Source: Acetobacter malorum
GTDB lineage: Bacteria > Pseudomonadota > Alphaproteobacteria > Acetobacterales > Acetobacteraceae
DNA length: 64,000 nucleotides
Assembly (NCBI RefSeq): GCF_002153605.1
Contig: NZ_JOPG01000018.1
Coordinates: 62,001-126,000, forward strand
Direction of reading: 5' to 3'
Shown here piece after piece: positions 16,013-25,348 of this stretch. A program made the translations under genes and the position numbers. The stretch's first letter is position 1, and each line of letters begins with the position of its first letter. Below the pieces are notes generated by a model. The model worked only from the letters and a program-made list of their open reading frames with translations, was not told the origin of the DNA and did no database searches.

Positions 16013-17335
16013 GTGGCGTATCAGGGTGAAGAGACGATTTTTGCATTATCCACGGGGCTTGGGCGGGCCGCTATTGCGGTGATGCGGGTGAGTGGTGCCG
16101 GGAGTGAGGCGCTGCTGAAGCGTCTGATCGGCAAACTCCCCGGTGCACGGCGCGCAGCCTTGCGGCGTGTGTGGCAGGATGCAGCCACGCAGGAGAATTT
16201 GCTGGATGAAGCTCTGGTTCTCTGGTTTCCCGGTCCGCACAGCTACACGGGCGAGGATGGGTTTGAACTCCATCTGCATGCAGGCCCCGCAGTTATCAAG
16301 GCGGTAGCCGGGGCATTGGTAGAAGGTGGCGCGCGCCCGGCAGAAGCCGGAGAGTTTACGCGCCGCGCCTTTATGAACGGCAGGATGGATCTGGTTGAAG
16401 CTGAAGGCATTTCAGATCTGGTGGAAGCGGAAACGGAAAGCCAGCGCAAACTGGCTCTGGCGCAGACAGATGGTGCCCTCAGCCGCCTGTATCAGAACTG
16501 GGCGGACCGGCTAAAACGTGTTCTGGCGCATCAGGAAGCGCTGATCGATTTCCCGGATGAAGATTTGCCACCTGAAGTTGAGCAGGGGCTTCTGGATGAA
16601 ATTCATAGCCTGATTGCCGCGATGCAGACGCATATTCAGGAAGGAGATCGTGGGGAGCGTATTCGGCGCGGGGTGGTGTTTGCCATTACCGGCCCCCCCA
16701 ATGCAGGCAAGTCCAGCCTTTTAAACTGGCTGGCGGATCGGGATGCGGCTATTGTTTCCCCCATGGCAGGCACGACGCGGGATGCCATTGAAATCAGCGG
16801 TATTCTGGCGGGTGTCCGTGTGACGTTTGTGGATACAGCAGGCCTGCGTGAGACCGAGGACGCCATTGAGGCTGAGGGCGTAAAGCGGGCATTGTTTCAC
16901 GTGAAACAGGCCGACTGTGTGTTGCAGATGTTTGCCGCAGGAGATGAACCGCAGGAGGTGTTCCCTGCCAGCGTGCTGATAGGGAACAAGAGGGATCTTG
17001 GGGCTGTGCCGCACGCCGTGCAGGGGCACCCTGTTATGGCGGTCAGCCTTGAAACAGGGCAGGGGCTGGACCAGCTTAAAGCCCTGTTGGAGCAGAAAGT
17101 GGAAGCGCTGACAGCATCGTCTGCGTCTGGAGCACCTCTCCTGACCCGTGCGCGCCATAAGGCTGGGGTAAAGGAAGCCTGTGCGTGTCTGGAGGCCGCT
17201 TTGCAGCAGGAGTGGCCGGAAATGCGTGGGGAAGAATTACGGCTCGCTATGCGGGCCTTAGGGCGGCTGACAGGGCATGTTGGGGTGGAAGACCTGCTGG
17301 ATGCTGTGTTTGGCCAGTTTTGTATCGGAAAGTAA
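16013..17335 (+). CDS. mnmE: tRNA modification GTPase MnmE
   Basis: MnmE works with MnmG to add the 5-carboxymethylaminomethyl group to the wobble uridine of several tRNAs. The start at GTG 16013 is preferred because AGGAAGGA lies nine bases upstream and the product (440 aa) then begins a few residues before the conserved TIFALSTGLGRAAIAVMRVSG. ATG at 15992 and a longer frame from 15917 are possible. The N-terminal folate-binding domain ends near 120, then helices, then the GTPase domain with G1 GPPNAGKSSLLN, G2 TTRD, G3 DTAG and G4 NKRD. The C-terminus ends FCIGK, the conserved catalytic CxGK. A perfect parS site lies inside the gene at 16893-16908. mnmG follows 18 bases later. Confidence 0.95.
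   Translation: MAYQGEETIFALSTGLGRAAIAVMRVSGAGSEALLKRLIGKLPGARRAALRRVWQDAATQENLLDEALVLWFPGPHSYTGEDGFELHLHAGPAVIKAVAGALVEGGARPAEAGEFTRRAFMNGRMDLVEAEGISDLVEAETESQRKLALAQTDGALSRLYQNWADRLKRVLAHQEALIDFPDEDLPPEVEQGLLDEIHSLIAAMQTHIQEGDRGERIRRGVVFAITGPPNAGKSSLLNWLADRDAAIVSPMAGTTRDAIEISGILAGVRVTFVDTAGLRETEDAIEAEGVKRALFHVKQADCVLQMFAAGDEPQEVFPASVLIGNKRDLGAVPHAVQGHPVMAVSLETGQGLDQLKALLEQKVEALTASSASGAPLLTRARHKAGVKEACACLEAALQQEWPEMRGEELRLAMRALGRLTGHVGVEDLLDAVFGQFCIGK
16893..16908. other. parS centromere site (perfect), inside mnmE
   Basis: TGTTTCACGTGAAACA is the exact 16-bp palindromic consensus bound by chromosomal ParB. It lies within the GTPase domain coding region of mnmE, about 3.7 kb upstream of parB. 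Confidence 0.95.
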
Positions 17336-17353
17336 GGGTGAGGCGGCAGGATT

Positions 17354-19222
17354 ATGGACCGTTCGTATGATGTGATCGTGGTGGGCGGTGGCCATGCCGG
17401 GTGTGAGGCCGCTGCGGCTGCCGCCCGGTGTGGTGCGCGCACCCTCCTGCTGACGCATCGCAAAGACACTGTTGGGGCAATGTCCTGCAACCCGGCTATT
17501 GGCGGGATCGGGAAGGGGCATCTGGTGCGTGAAATTGACGCACTGGATGGTCTGATGGGCCGCGCTGCCGATCGGGCTGGTATCCACTTTAAACTGCTTA
17601 ATCGCTCCAAAGGACCAGCCGTGCAGGGGCCAAGGGCCCAGGCTGACCGTTTTCTCTACAAGCAGGCGGTGCAGGAGCTGCTTGCTGAAACCCCCAACCT
17701 GACCTGTGAGGAAGGAGCTGTTACAGACCTGCTCTGCACGGATGCAGGCGATGTGCAGGGCGTTGTGTGTGAAGACGGCACAGAATGGCATGCCGGCGCG
17801 GTTGTTCTGACCACTGGAACCTTTCTGGATGGAGTTATTCATATTGGGCATAAAAGCCAGCCAGCGGGCCGTGTCGGCGAGCAACCTGCGGTTGCGCTAG
17901 CAAAACGCCTGAAAAATCTTAATCTGACGATGGGGCGACTCAAAACGGGCACGCCGCCGCGTCTATTAAGAAATAGCATAAATTGGGGAATTCTCGCGGA
18001 AGATAGGGGGGATGTATCCCCCGAACCCTTTAGTCGTCTGACCACAGAAATCACAAACCCGCAGATGGTCTGCGGCATTACAGCTACAACGCAAAAAACG
18101 CATGATATTATCAGGGAATCTCTGCATCTCTCTGCGGTTTATGGCGGAGCAATTTCAGGGCGTGGGCCGCGCTATTGCCCGTCTATTGAAGATAAAGTTG
18201 TGCGTTTTGCGGAGAAAACCAGCCACCAGATTTTTCTGGAACCTGAAGCCCTGCCTGAACATGAAGGCGGCCACCTGATTTACCCCAATGGCATTTCTAC
18301 CAGCCTGCCAGCGGATGTGCAGGAAGCCATGATTCGCTCCATGCCCGGGCTGGAGCAGGCCGTCATCGCGCAGCCCGGTTATGCCGTGGAATATGATTAT
18401 GTGGACCCACGTGAACTGACGGCGTCTCTGGAACTCAAGAAATGCCCGAACCTGTTTCTGGCCGGGCAGATTAACGGCACCACGGGTTATGAAGAAGCGG
18501 GAGCGCAGGGGCTGCTGGCGGGGGTCAATGCCGCACGGCGTGCCGCAGGGCAGGAGGCTGTCAGCCTTGACCGTGGAAAGGCCTATATTGGCGTGATGGT
18601 GGATGACCTCACGACACAGGGCGTGAGTGAGCCCTACCGGATGTTTACGTCTCGTGCGGAATATCGCCTGACTTTGCGGGCTGATAATGCCGATATGCGC
18701 CTGACCGAGATTGGTATTGAGTGGGGTTGTGTCGGCACGGAACGGCGTGCTGTATTTGAAAAAGATTGTGCAGATATCAGGGAAATTACGGAACGCGCAG
18801 AACAGGAAAGCTGGCAGCCGCAGGCTTTGGCTCAGGCGGGATTGAAAGTCGCGCAAGATGGCCGGCGCAGAACGTTACTGGAAATTCTGGGCTATGGCCT
18901 GGAGGATGCCACACTTGAAAAACTGGCCCCTTGGTATCTGGATACCCCGGCACGTGCCCGACATTACGTGACGACGCAGGCCCGCTATAAGGGCTATCTT
19001 GTGCGTCAGCAGCGCGAAATTCGTCAGCTTGAAGCAGAAGCTGAAATCCGTTTTCCCAAAGATATGGATTTCAATGCAATCGGGGGACTGAGTGCAGAAA
19101 TGAAGGAACGGCTTGAACGCGCCAGACCCGAAAATTTTGGATCTGCGCAAAGAATCCCCGGCGTGACGCCGTCTGCGCTGGTAGCGGTTCTGGCCCATGT
19201 CAGGCAGAGGGCTGCCCGATGA
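17354..19222 (+). CDS. mnmG: tRNA uridine-5-carboxymethylaminomethyl modification enzyme MnmG
   Basis: MnmG is the FAD-binding partner of MnmE. The 622-residue product has usual length. The N-terminal FAD motif is [19 protein letters not shown]. The signature [24 protein letters not shown] is complete, as is LKTGTPPRL and the second signature with [17 protein letters not shown]. The C-terminal helical domain that binds MnmE is present (residues about 560-622). rsmG overlaps its stop by 4 bases. The order mnmE-mnmG-rsmG-parA-parB is conserved near the origin of many bacteria. Confidence 0.97.
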   Translation: MDRSYDVIVVGGGHAGCEAAAAAARCGARTLLLTHRKDTVGAMSCNPAIGGIGKGHLVREIDALDGLMGRAADRAGIHFKLLNRSKGPAVQGPRAQADRFLYKQAVQELLAETPNLTCEEGAVTDLLCTDAGDVQGVVCEDGTEWHAGAVVLTTGTFLDGVIHIGHKSQPAGRVGEQPAVALAKRLKNLNLTMGRLKTGTPPRLLRNSINWGILAEDRGDVSPEPFSRLTTEITNPQMVCGITATTQKTHDIIRESLHLSAVYGGAISGRGPRYCPSIEDKVVRFAEKTSHQIFLEPEALPEHEGGHLIYPNGISTSLPADVQEAMIRSMPGLEQAVIAQPGYAVEYDYVDPRELTASLELKKCPNLFLAGQINGTTGYEEAGAQGLLAGVNAARRAAGQEAVSLDRGKAYIGVMVDDLTTQGVSEPYRMFTSRAEYRLTLRADNADMRLTEIGIEWGCVGTERRAVFEKDCADIREITERAEQESWQPQALAQAGLKVAQDGRRRTLLEILGYGLEDATLEKLAPWYLDTPARARHYVTTQARYKGYLVRQQREIRQLEAEAEIRFPKDMDFNAIGGLSAEMKERLERARPENFGSAQRIPGVTPSALVAVLAHVRQRAAR

Positions 19223-19815
19223 TCGACCTGCCCGAAACGCTGCATGTTTCACGTGAAACACAGGAGCGGCTGGAAGCGTTTGTCGCCCTGCTGGAAAAAT
19301 GGAACCCGAGGATCAATCTGGTCTCCTCGCGGGATATTGCCAGCGTGTGGGAACGCCATGTGCTGGATAGCCTACAGCTTGCCCCTTTGGTCGCAGGCCA
19401 TGAGCGGTTTATCGATATGGGGTCGGGCGGGGGTTTCCCAGGCGTGATTGTTGCAATCGCAACGGGCGTGCCGGGAACGCTGATTGAGTCTGACCAGCGT
19501 AAAGCGGCCTTCCTGCGCGAAGCTGCCCGTGTCACACAGGCCCCGCTCAAGGTGCTGGCCGAGCGGATCGAACAGGCGGATGTTACGCCGGCTCCTGTCG
19601 TCACGGCGCGGGCGCTGGCCTCTCTGAGCAAGCTGCTGGACTGGACGGCTCCCTTGCTGGAAAAAGAGGGGAAAGCATTTTTCCTCAAAGGTCAGCAGGC
19701 GGATGAAGAGTTGACCGAGGCCCGACGCAACTGGCACATGAATGTGCGTATCCACCGCAGCATAACAAGCCATGATGGTGTGATTCTTGAAGTGAGCAAT
19801 CTTGAACGTGTCTAA
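19219..19815 (+). CDS. rsmG: 16S rRNA (guanine527-N7)-methyltransferase RsmG
   Basis: RsmG methylates G527 of 16S rRNA using S-adenosylmethionine. The 198-residue product shows the family segments [19 protein letters not shown]-like ([16 protein letters not shown]), HVLDSLQL, and the SAM-binding loop [18 protein letters not shown]. It overlaps the mnmG stop (ATGA) and the start of parA by 14 bases. A perfect parS site lies at codons about 9-14. Loss of RsmG is known to give low-level streptomycin resistance in other bacteria. Confidence 0.95.
   Translation: MIDLPETLHVSRETQERLEAFVALLEKWNPRINLVSSRDIASVWERHVLDSLQLAPLVAGHERFIDMGSGGGFPGVIVAIATGVPGTLIESDQRKAAFLREAARVTQAPLKVLAERIEQADVTPAPVVTARALASLSKLLDWTAPLLEKEGKAFFLKGQQADEELTEARRNWHMNVRIHRSITSHDGVILEVSNLERV
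19245..19260. other. parS centromere site (perfect), inside rsmG
   Basis: TGTTTCACGTGAAACA again matches the ParB-binding consensus exactly. It encodes part of the N-terminus VSRET of RsmG, so the coding sequence tolerates the site. It is 1.4 kb before parB. Confidence 0.95.
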
Positions 19816-20599
19816 GTCTGACAAAAAAACAAAAACGTGCCGTATTCTGGCTATTGCAAACCAGAAAGGTGGGGTTGGGAAAACAACCACGGCCATTAAT
19901 GTTGCCGCCGCTCTGGCTGAAGACGGTACACGGGTCGTGCTGCTTGATATGGACCCGCAGGGCAATGCCTCCACGGGGCTGGGCGTTGGGTATGATGCCC
20001 GGCAGGGTGGGGCCTATGCCCTGCTGATGCATGAAAAGCCCGCCGTGGATCTCCTGCAGCCAACCGAGATAAAAGGCCTGTCCGTCATCGCAGCGAATAC
20101 CGAACTGGTAGGCGCAGAGATTGAACTGGTCGATGCGGATGAACGCGAAACGCGTCTGCGCGATGCTCTGGCCCCGCTGGCTGAGAGCACGGATTATATT
20201 ATTATCGATTGTCCGCCGAGCCTCAGCCTGCTGACCCTAAATGCTCTTGTGGCCGCCGATGGTGTGCTGGCGCCCTTGCAGTGTGAGTTCTTCGCGCTGG
20301 AAGGACTGGGGCATCTGGTCAAGACGATTGACCGGGTCAGAAAAAAACTTAATCCCACGCTGAAAATTGCGGGTATTGTGCTGACAATGTATGACAGACG
20401 AAATAATCTGTCTGAGCTTGTCGCAGCGGATGCCCGGAGCTTTTTTGGTGATGATGTGCTTGAAACCATTATTCCCAGAAATATCCGTATTTCTGAAGCG
20501 CAGAGCCATGGTCAGCCGGTTATGACCTATGACCCACGGGCCAGTGGCGCCGCGTCTTACCGGGCCTTGGCGGCGGAAATTAAGAGGAGAGCATCCTAG
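19802..20599 (+). CDS. parA: chromosome partitioning ATPase ParA
   Basis: ParA is the Walker-type ATPase that, with ParB and parS, segregates the replicated origin. The deviant Walker A motif KGGVGKTTT is near residues 22-30, followed by [16 protein letters not shown] (Walker A' Asp) and [17 protein letters not shown] (Walker B). The length (265) fits the chromosomal type without an N-terminal DNA-binding domain. The start appears to be TTG at 19802 or GTG at 19808; both lie within the end of rsmG, so translation may be coupled. parB starts two bases after the stop. Confidence 0.96.
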   Translation: MNVSKSDKKTKTCRILAIANQKGGVGKTTTAINVAAALAEDGTRVVLLDMDPQGNASTGLGVGYDARQGGAYALLMHEKPAVDLLQPTEIKGLSVIAANTELVGAEIELVDADERETRLRDALAPLAESTDYIIIDCPPSLSLLTLNALVAADGVLAPLQCEFFALEGLGHLVKTIDRVRKKLNPTLKIAGIVLTMYDRRNNLSELVAADARSFFGDDVLETIIPRNIRISEAQSHGQPVMTYDPRASGAASYRALAAEIKRRAS

Positions 20600-20601
20600 G
20601 C

Positions 20602-21519
20602 ATGTCTCAGCGTAAATCTGCTGCCCGACCTAAACTCGGACGAGGCCTTGCCGCCTTGCTGGGAGATGTCGCCGCACCTGTAGCCGCCGCGTCGTCTTCT
20701 GGTTCTTCTCAGCCTGCTGCTGGCGGTGCTGCAGGGCCTGTGAGTTCTTTGTCTGTGGACGTTCTTGTTCCTGGGCCATTTCAGCCGCGGCAGGATATGG
20801 AGCCGGGCGCACTGGAGGAACTGGCCGAGTCCATTCGGGCACGGGGTATTTTACAGCCTATTCTGGTTCGGCCTGATCCGGGCAAAAAAGGGCAGTATCA
20901 GATTATCGCCGGGGAACGACGCTGGCGTGCTGCACAGTTGGCCCAGTGCCACACAGTGCCTGTGCATGTGCGTGATCTAGATGAGGTCGACGCCATGGCC
21001 GCAGCGCTGGTGGAAAACCTCCAGCGCGCTGATCTGAACCCGATTGAAGAGGCCGACGGCTTTAGCCGTCTGATGGAAGATTACAGCCTGACGCAGGACG
21101 AGCTTGCTAAAGCGATTGGCAAGTCCCGCCCTCATGTGGCGAACACCATGCGGCTGCTGCGCTTGCCGGAAAGCGTACGGAAAGCTGTGGGGGCAGGGGC
21201 TCTGTCTGCGGGGCATGCTCGCGCGCTTCTGGCACATCCGGACCCGATTGCAGCGGCTAAAGAAGTCATTGAGAAAGGTCTTTCCGTAAGACAGACGGAA
21301 AGCCTTGTGCAGAAAGCGCTGGAGAACAAAGGCAAGGATAAGCCTGCTCCGGCCAAAAAAATAGCGGACCCGGAAATTGCTGCTCTGGAGCGTGATCTGG
21401 GAACACGGCTCGGGCTTAAAGTTCAGGTCCATTTTGACGGGCGGAAAGGCGGCTCTCTGCAAATTCACTATAAAAGCCTTGATCAGCTGGATGATGTGCT
21501 GGCCCGTTTAAAAAGCTGA
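20602..21519 (+). CDS. parB: chromosome partitioning protein ParB
   Basis: ParB binds parS, spreads by CTP binding and loads condensin near the origin. The 305-residue product starts with the classic tail KLGRGLAALLGD, which stimulates ParA. The CTPase domain contains PFQPRQDMEPGALEELAESIRARGILQPI and the C-box region IIAGERRWRAAQLA. The motif ALVENLQRADLNPIEEADGF follows. The helix-turn-helix lies around LTQDELAKAIGKSRPHVANTMRLL. The C-terminal dimerisation domain is present. Two exact parS sites upstream in mnmE and rsmG are its likely loading sites. Confidence 0.97.
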   Translation: MSQRKSAARPKLGRGLAALLGDVAAPVAAASSSGSSQPAAGGAAGPVSSLSVDVLVPGPFQPRQDMEPGALEELAESIRARGILQPILVRPDPGKKGQYQIIAGERRWRAAQLAQCHTVPVHVRDLDEVDAMAAALVENLQRADLNPIEEADGFSRLMEDYSLTQDELAKAIGKSRPHVANTMRLLRLPESVRKAVGAGALSAGHARALLAHPDPIAAAKEVIEKGLSVRQTESLVQKALENKGKDKPAPAKKIADPEIAALERDLGTRLGLKVQVHFDGRKGGSLQIHYKSLDQLDDVLARLKS

Positions 21520-21542
21520 ATTTTCAGACTTGTATTAAAGGA

Positions 21543-21568
21543 AAGTGGATGATAGAAAGCATCCACTT
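21543..21568 (+). terminator. hairpin between parB and tRNA-Lys
   Basis: AAGTGGATG and CATCCACTT form a 9-bp stem over an 8-base loop. There is no T-tract. It may end parB transcription or protect the message. Confidence 0.4.
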
Positions 21569-21586
21569 CAGTTCATAGAACTGTAA

Positions 21587-21662
<76 letters not shown>

Positions 21663-21689
21663 ATCTTCCCAAAGATTCAGGTGGTTTTC

Positions 21690-21724
21690 AGGCTTCAGGG
21701 CATTAGCCCGAGAGCCTTTTTAAA
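21690..21724 (+). terminator. intrinsic terminator after tRNA-Lys
   Basis: AGGCT-TCA-GGGC and GCCC-GAG-AGCCT form a stem over a short loop, followed by TTTTT. The region between this and the csbD terminator (about 21725-21950) holds nothing I recognise. Confidence 0.65.
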
Positions 21725-21951
21725 TCATTCGACTGACAGTGATGCGGCAGCCAGCCTTGGCTTTCCTCTCATTACGAAAAAAGCCTCCCCCATTTTCTTC
21801 CAGTATCCGCTGAGATTCCTGCCGTCTTTCCGTTCTATTTTGATTTCCAGACCGCACACTTGTAGTCAGGCCGTTTAAGCTGATGGAATGCGTAATCCTC
21901 TTCTTTTGAGGATTGTTCTGTGTTGCAGAAGATCTGGCTTTATTGACCCAA

Positions 21952-21992
21952 CAAAAAAAGCCCAGACACCATCTAAGGCATCTGGGCTTTTT
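21952..21992 (-). terminator. intrinsic terminator after the CsbD gene
   Basis: AAAAAGCCCAGA (21955-21966) and TCTGGGCTTTTT (21981-21992) form a perfect 12-bp stem. On the minus strand a T-run follows, 3' of the CsbD gene. It could also work from the plus strand. Confidence 0.8.
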
Positions 21993-22012
21993 CAAGCAGA
22001 AAGCTTTAAAAC

Positions 22013-22204
22013 TTAGAGCTTATCGATACCGCTTTTAACGGCGTCTTTTGCGTCGCCAGCGGTCTTCTGCACTTTCCCTTTCAGGTTCTGTGCAGCGCCT
22101 TCGGCTTCAAGACGTTCGTTGTCCGTCAGTTTCCCGGCTTCTTCTTTGACCTTGCCGGCAACCTGATTAGCAACACCGGTCACTTTATCTTTCATGGAGC
22201 TCAT
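22013..22204 (-). CDS. CsbD-family stress protein
   Basis: CsbD-like proteins are small, charged, helical proteins often induced by general stress; biochemical function is unknown. The start at 22204 is chosen because AAAGGGAGG lies just upstream; an ATG at 22195 is also possible. The 63-residue product begins MSSMKDKVTGVANQVAGKVK and contains the repeating KVKEEAGKLTDNERLEAEG pattern of the family. It is isolated, with its own strong terminator, and divergent from the next gene, so it probably has its own promoter. Confidence 0.88.
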   Translation of the reverse strand: MSSMKDKVTGVANQVAGKVKEEAGKLTDNERLEAEGAAQNLKGKVQKTAGDAKDAVKSGIDKL

Positions 22205-22339
22205 TTCGATATCCTCCCTTTGTATGAAAGATAAAACGTAGGCTCCGGGGTGTGGTTCCCAAAATCGACCCAAAAAATTCCGGCACCTAACCGAGGCGGT
22301 TTCATGGACAGGTAAAAAGCTGTGCTTTAATTTTCTGTC

Positions 22340-23020
22340 ATGGTTTCTTCACTCGCATTCAAACGATCTGTTTTTTCTCTTGGCGCTCTTATCGTGTCGC
22401 TCCCCGGCTCATACGCTTTTGCGCAGAGTGCTGCCGGACGGAATGGGAACTATGCCGCTTCGGCCCGCAGTATGGCGTCTGTTTCAACCACTCTGGAAAG
22501 TGTGGTGGGGAGCCGTCCTTCCCGTATTGCTCAGCAGTTTGAACAGGCTGAGGCTTCTGAAACACTCACCGTTCAACCCAATGGCGCCATCCTGAACAAG
22601 CAAGGGCAGCTCATAACGCCGGGTTGCCCCGCTGTGCCGATTATGGCGGCAAGGCAGCATAATCCCGGCGGGGTGCCAGCCGAGCCGCAGCTGAAGGATA
22701 CATCCGGAAATAAAGAGACACAGCAAAAGCCGGAGTCCGTCCGTATCGGTCTGGTGCAGATCCATGCAGGTGGCTCCTTGCGGAAGCAGGTTCTGATGGA
22801 CGCCTCTTTTGCGCCGTCAGGCCTCTATGTCGCACCACGGGCCTGCCAGCAGGGGGTAGCACCACCTGCGGCACAGATCCGGAATGCTGCTGGCTCTCTA
22901 GCCACAGCAGACGGTAACCCCTTTGCTCTGGCAGGTAACCGTGAGGGCATTGCACAGGCGACGCAAGGCCATGCGGACGGCTCTGATATTATTCTGGAAG
23001 CAGGAGCGACCGCACCATGA
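22340..23020 (+). CDS. secreted protein of unknown function upstream of a TpsB transporter
   Basis: No family is recognised. The N-terminus (MVSSLAFKRSVFSLGALIVSLPGSYAFAQSAAG) is a typical signal peptide with cleavage after AFA. The mature part is about 200 residues, low complexity in places (Ala, Gln, Pro, Gly), with two Cys (GCPAV and ACQQ) that could form a disulfide. Its last codons overlap the start of the two-partner transporter gene by ATGA, so the products are probably made together. It is far too small and lacks the features of a haemagglutinin-like TpsA partner, yet could be a cargo or accessory factor. That is inference. Confidence 0.55.
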   Translation: MVSSLAFKRSVFSLGALIVSLPGSYAFAQSAAGRNGNYAASARSMASVSTTLESVVGSRPSRIAQQFEQAEASETLTVQPNGAILNKQGQLITPGCPAVPIMAARQHNPGGVPAEPQLKDTSGNKETQQKPESVRIGLVQIHAGGSLRKQVLMDASFAPSGLYVAPRACQQGVAPPAAQIRNAAGSLATADGNPFALAGNREGIAQATQGHADGSDIILEAGATAP

Positions 23021-24816
23021 GGCTCACAAAAACGCTTTGTTTGAGCTCTGTGTGCGTTATGGCGTTGCCCGGCTGCTATGAGGCACATGCGGCCTCTTCA
23101 CGCGCTACAGCGGCCTCCTCGCGGCCTGTGCCGCAAATCTGGATGAATTCCAAACTGCCGGATTCTGCGGCCACACCAAAGCTTAAGCCCGGGCAGGAAG
23201 AGGAATCAGCTCATCAGGAGGAAAGTCCCTCTTCCAGCCTTTCGGATAGCCCCTTGATTCCAGCTTTGCGCGGGCTTGTGTTTGAGGCTTCGGACAGCAA
23301 TGCACCGCAGACGCACGCGCACGCCATTCAGGTGAACGGGCTGCCGCTTCTGGAAAACGAAGAGTTTCGGAAAAAACTTGAGCCGTATCTGAACAAGCCT
23401 GCCAGTGCCCGGACCTTTTATGACATTGCTCAGAAGGTGACAGCGCAGTTCAGAGAAAAGGGTCATCCTTTTCTGACGGCCTTTGTACCGCCGCAACGTG
23501 TGCATGATGGCATTCTGCACATCCGTGTAGAGGAATATCGACTTGGCCAGATTACGGTGAGTGGGAACCGATGGTTTTCAGATGGGATTATTCGGAACGC
23601 GAGCAACCTCCACCCTAACGATACGCTGGCGTTGCAGAATTTGCAGGCTGATCTGGCATGGATAAACGGCAACCCGTTTCGCACGGTTGATATGATTTAT
23701 CGCCCTGGACAGAAAGCAGGTACGACGGATGTTGATTTGCAGGTCTCCGATCGTTTTCCCGTCTATATGTTCGGCTCTTTTAATAATCAGGCAGACCCCA
23801 CACTGGGGCGGGTCAACTGGAGTTTAGGGGCAACATGGGGAAATGCGTTTGGCATCGACCATACGCTGTCCTATCAGTTCACCCGTAGTCTGACCGGCCG
23901 CTACAACATGCATCTTGGCAGTTGGGAAATTCCCTTGCCATGGCGTGATAAACTACTGGTCTATGGCACCTATAGTACTTCTGCTCCGGCAGCGGACTGG
24001 CCCATTCGCAATTCCGGCATCTCAGGGCAGGCCTCTGTGCGGTATATCCACCAGCTCTCTCATTTCGCTGTTTCGTCTGATATCGGCTTGGACGCGCTGC
24101 TTCAGGCGGGGTTTGACTGGAAAACAACCAATAGTGACCAGTTTTACGTTGCATCACCCATCATGCTGGGGAATGCCGATACAGACCAGTTTGCTCTGGG
24201 AGCAGATATTACGGAAAACGACCACTACGGTCAGACACATTTGCTGAACGAGGTCTATTATGGCCCCGGTGGGCTGACGCATTATGATACACGCAAGAGC
24301 TATCAGACGATTTTCCAGTCAGCAAAACCTGATTATGTCTATGACCGGGTGCAGATTACCCGGACAACAAACCTGCCTTACGGGTTTTCTTCCGTAACAA
24401 TTGCGTCTGCACAGGCAACAACCCATAATCTGCTTTACAGTGAGCAGCTTGAGTCTGGCGGCATTGGCTCGGTGCGGGGGTATTATGTGAATACCGCGCT
24501 GGGTAGCCGGGGCGAACAGCTGAGCGAGGAAATCAAGCTTCCCCCATTCTCTCTTAGTAAACAGCTGGGGATTGGGAAAAATTTTGCGGATACAGAAACA
24601 CTGGGTGGGTTTTATGACTGGGGACAAACCTGGAATAAGAAGCTCTCCCAAACCAGCAATAACAAAACCGGTCTGGCCAGCCTTGGTATTGATCTGAACA
24701 CGAAAATAAACAGACTGGTTAATATAGTTTTTGATACCGGATGGCGGCTGCGTCCCGCGCCAGATTCAGGGAAGAAAGGCGCGTTTTGTGACTTCAATAT
24801 TGTCGTGGGGTTATGA
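23017..24816 (+). CDS. two-partner secretion outer-membrane transporter (ShlB/FhaC/HecB family)
   Basis: TpsB proteins are Omp85-type barrels with periplasmic POTRA domains that export a partner protein. After a signal peptide the 599-residue product has a Ser/Pro/Glu-rich linker (about 25-85). The POTRA2 region spans roughly 100-215 (LPLLENEEFRKKLEPYLN... FLTAFVPPQRVHDGILHIRVEEYRLGQITVSGNRWF). A C-terminal barrel follows, with alternating hydrophobic strands and a VRGY motif (GSVRGYYVN) of the conserved loop that plugs the pore. It ends in FNIVVGL, an aromatic-containing last strand. The family is clear; the cargo is not visible nearby apart from the small secreted protein upstream. Confidence 0.85.
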   Translation: MRLTKTLCLSSVCVMALPGCYEAHAASSRATAASSRPVPQIWMNSKLPDSAATPKLKPGQEEESAHQEESPSSSLSDSPLIPALRGLVFEASDSNAPQTHAHAIQVNGLPLLENEEFRKKLEPYLNKPASARTFYDIAQKVTAQFREKGHPFLTAFVPPQRVHDGILHIRVEEYRLGQITVSGNRWFSDGIIRNASNLHPNDTLALQNLQADLAWINGNPFRTVDMIYRPGQKAGTTDVDLQVSDRFPVYMFGSFNNQADPTLGRVNWSLGATWGNAFGIDHTLSYQFTRSLTGRYNMHLGSWEIPLPWRDKLLVYGTYSTSAPAADWPIRNSGISGQASVRYIHQLSHFAVSSDIGLDALLQAGFDWKTTNSDQFYVASPIMLGNADTDQFALGADITENDHYGQTHLLNEVYYGPGGLTHYDTRKSYQTIFQSAKPDYVYDRVQITRTTNLPYGFSSVTIASAQATTHNLLYSEQLESGGIGSVRGYYVNTALGSRGEQLSEEIKLPPFSLSKQLGIGKNFADTETLGGFYDWGQTWNKKLSQTSNNKTGLASLGIDLNTKINRLVNIVFDTGWRLRPAPDSGKKGAFCDFNIVVGL

Positions 24817-24822
24817 CCAGCC

Positions 24823-25290
24823 ATGTCTTCTCAAGGTGATCTTTTCAGCACGCGTGAAGAGAAGCCATTACCCCCGGTTGCGCCGGAGCTTTGGGGGAAG
24901 CTGGCCCGTTCAGCATTCCGCAGGAAATTCCACTTAAATTCAGAAGATTTATTGTATCTTCAGGAAAAAACATTACCGGTTGTGTTGGAGCATGGGGAAG
25001 ATTTTATTACAAAACGACTGGCCCCCGCACATCCGGCCCGGGATGGGAGGCAAACGCCATGGAAGGGGCATCCTGTTTTTGTTGCCCAACATGCTACGGG
25101 GACATGTTGTCGATCATGCCTTGAAAAATGGCATCATTTCTCAAAAGGTTTGCAATTAACAGACCTCCAGAAACGCTATGTTCTGGCAGTTATTGCGGGC
25201 TGGCTGGAGCTCGAACTGGCGGCAGTGCAGAAGCGGCAGCCTGAACAAAAGAGCGACCCTGACCAGACAAGGCAGGATGCAGGATTATAA
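24823..25290 (+). CDS. DUF4186 family protein
   Basis: The stretch TPWKGHPVFVAQHATGTCCRSCLEKWHHFSKG (about 75-106) with a Cys pair and Cys-x2-Cys-like arrangement is the hallmark of the DUF4186 family, whose function is unknown. The N-terminal part FRRKFHLNSEDLLYLQE and HGEDFITKRLAPAHPARDG also match. The Cys and His residues suggest metal binding. The 155-residue protein starts six bases after the TpsB stop and is probably co-transcribed. The last 20 residues are Gln/Asp-rich and poorly conserved. Confidence 0.8.
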   Translation: MSSQGDLFSTREEKPLPPVAPELWGKLARSAFRRKFHLNSEDLLYLQEKTLPVVLEHGEDFITKRLAPAHPARDGRQTPWKGHPVFVAQHATGTCCRSCLEKWHHFSKGLQLTDLQKRYVLAVIAGWLELELAAVQKRQPEQKSDPDQTRQDAGL

Positions 25291-25310
25291 ATCTGATAAT
25301 CTGCATCCTG
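25273..25310 (+). terminator. hairpin overlapping the DUF4186 stop
   Basis: CAGGATGCAG (25273-25282) pairs exactly with CTGCATCCTG (25301-25310), extended by ATTAT/ATAAT inside. It includes the stop codon. A TTTTT run appears about ten bases later. It is a likely but imperfect terminator. Confidence 0.5.
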
Positions 25311-25348
25311 CGTAAGGTGTTTTTATAAAGAGGAAAGCCCCCAAAATC

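Noticed and set aside
18405-18420. Third parS-like CACGTG in mnmG
   Set aside because: Only the central six bases match; the flanks do not fit the 16-bp consensus.
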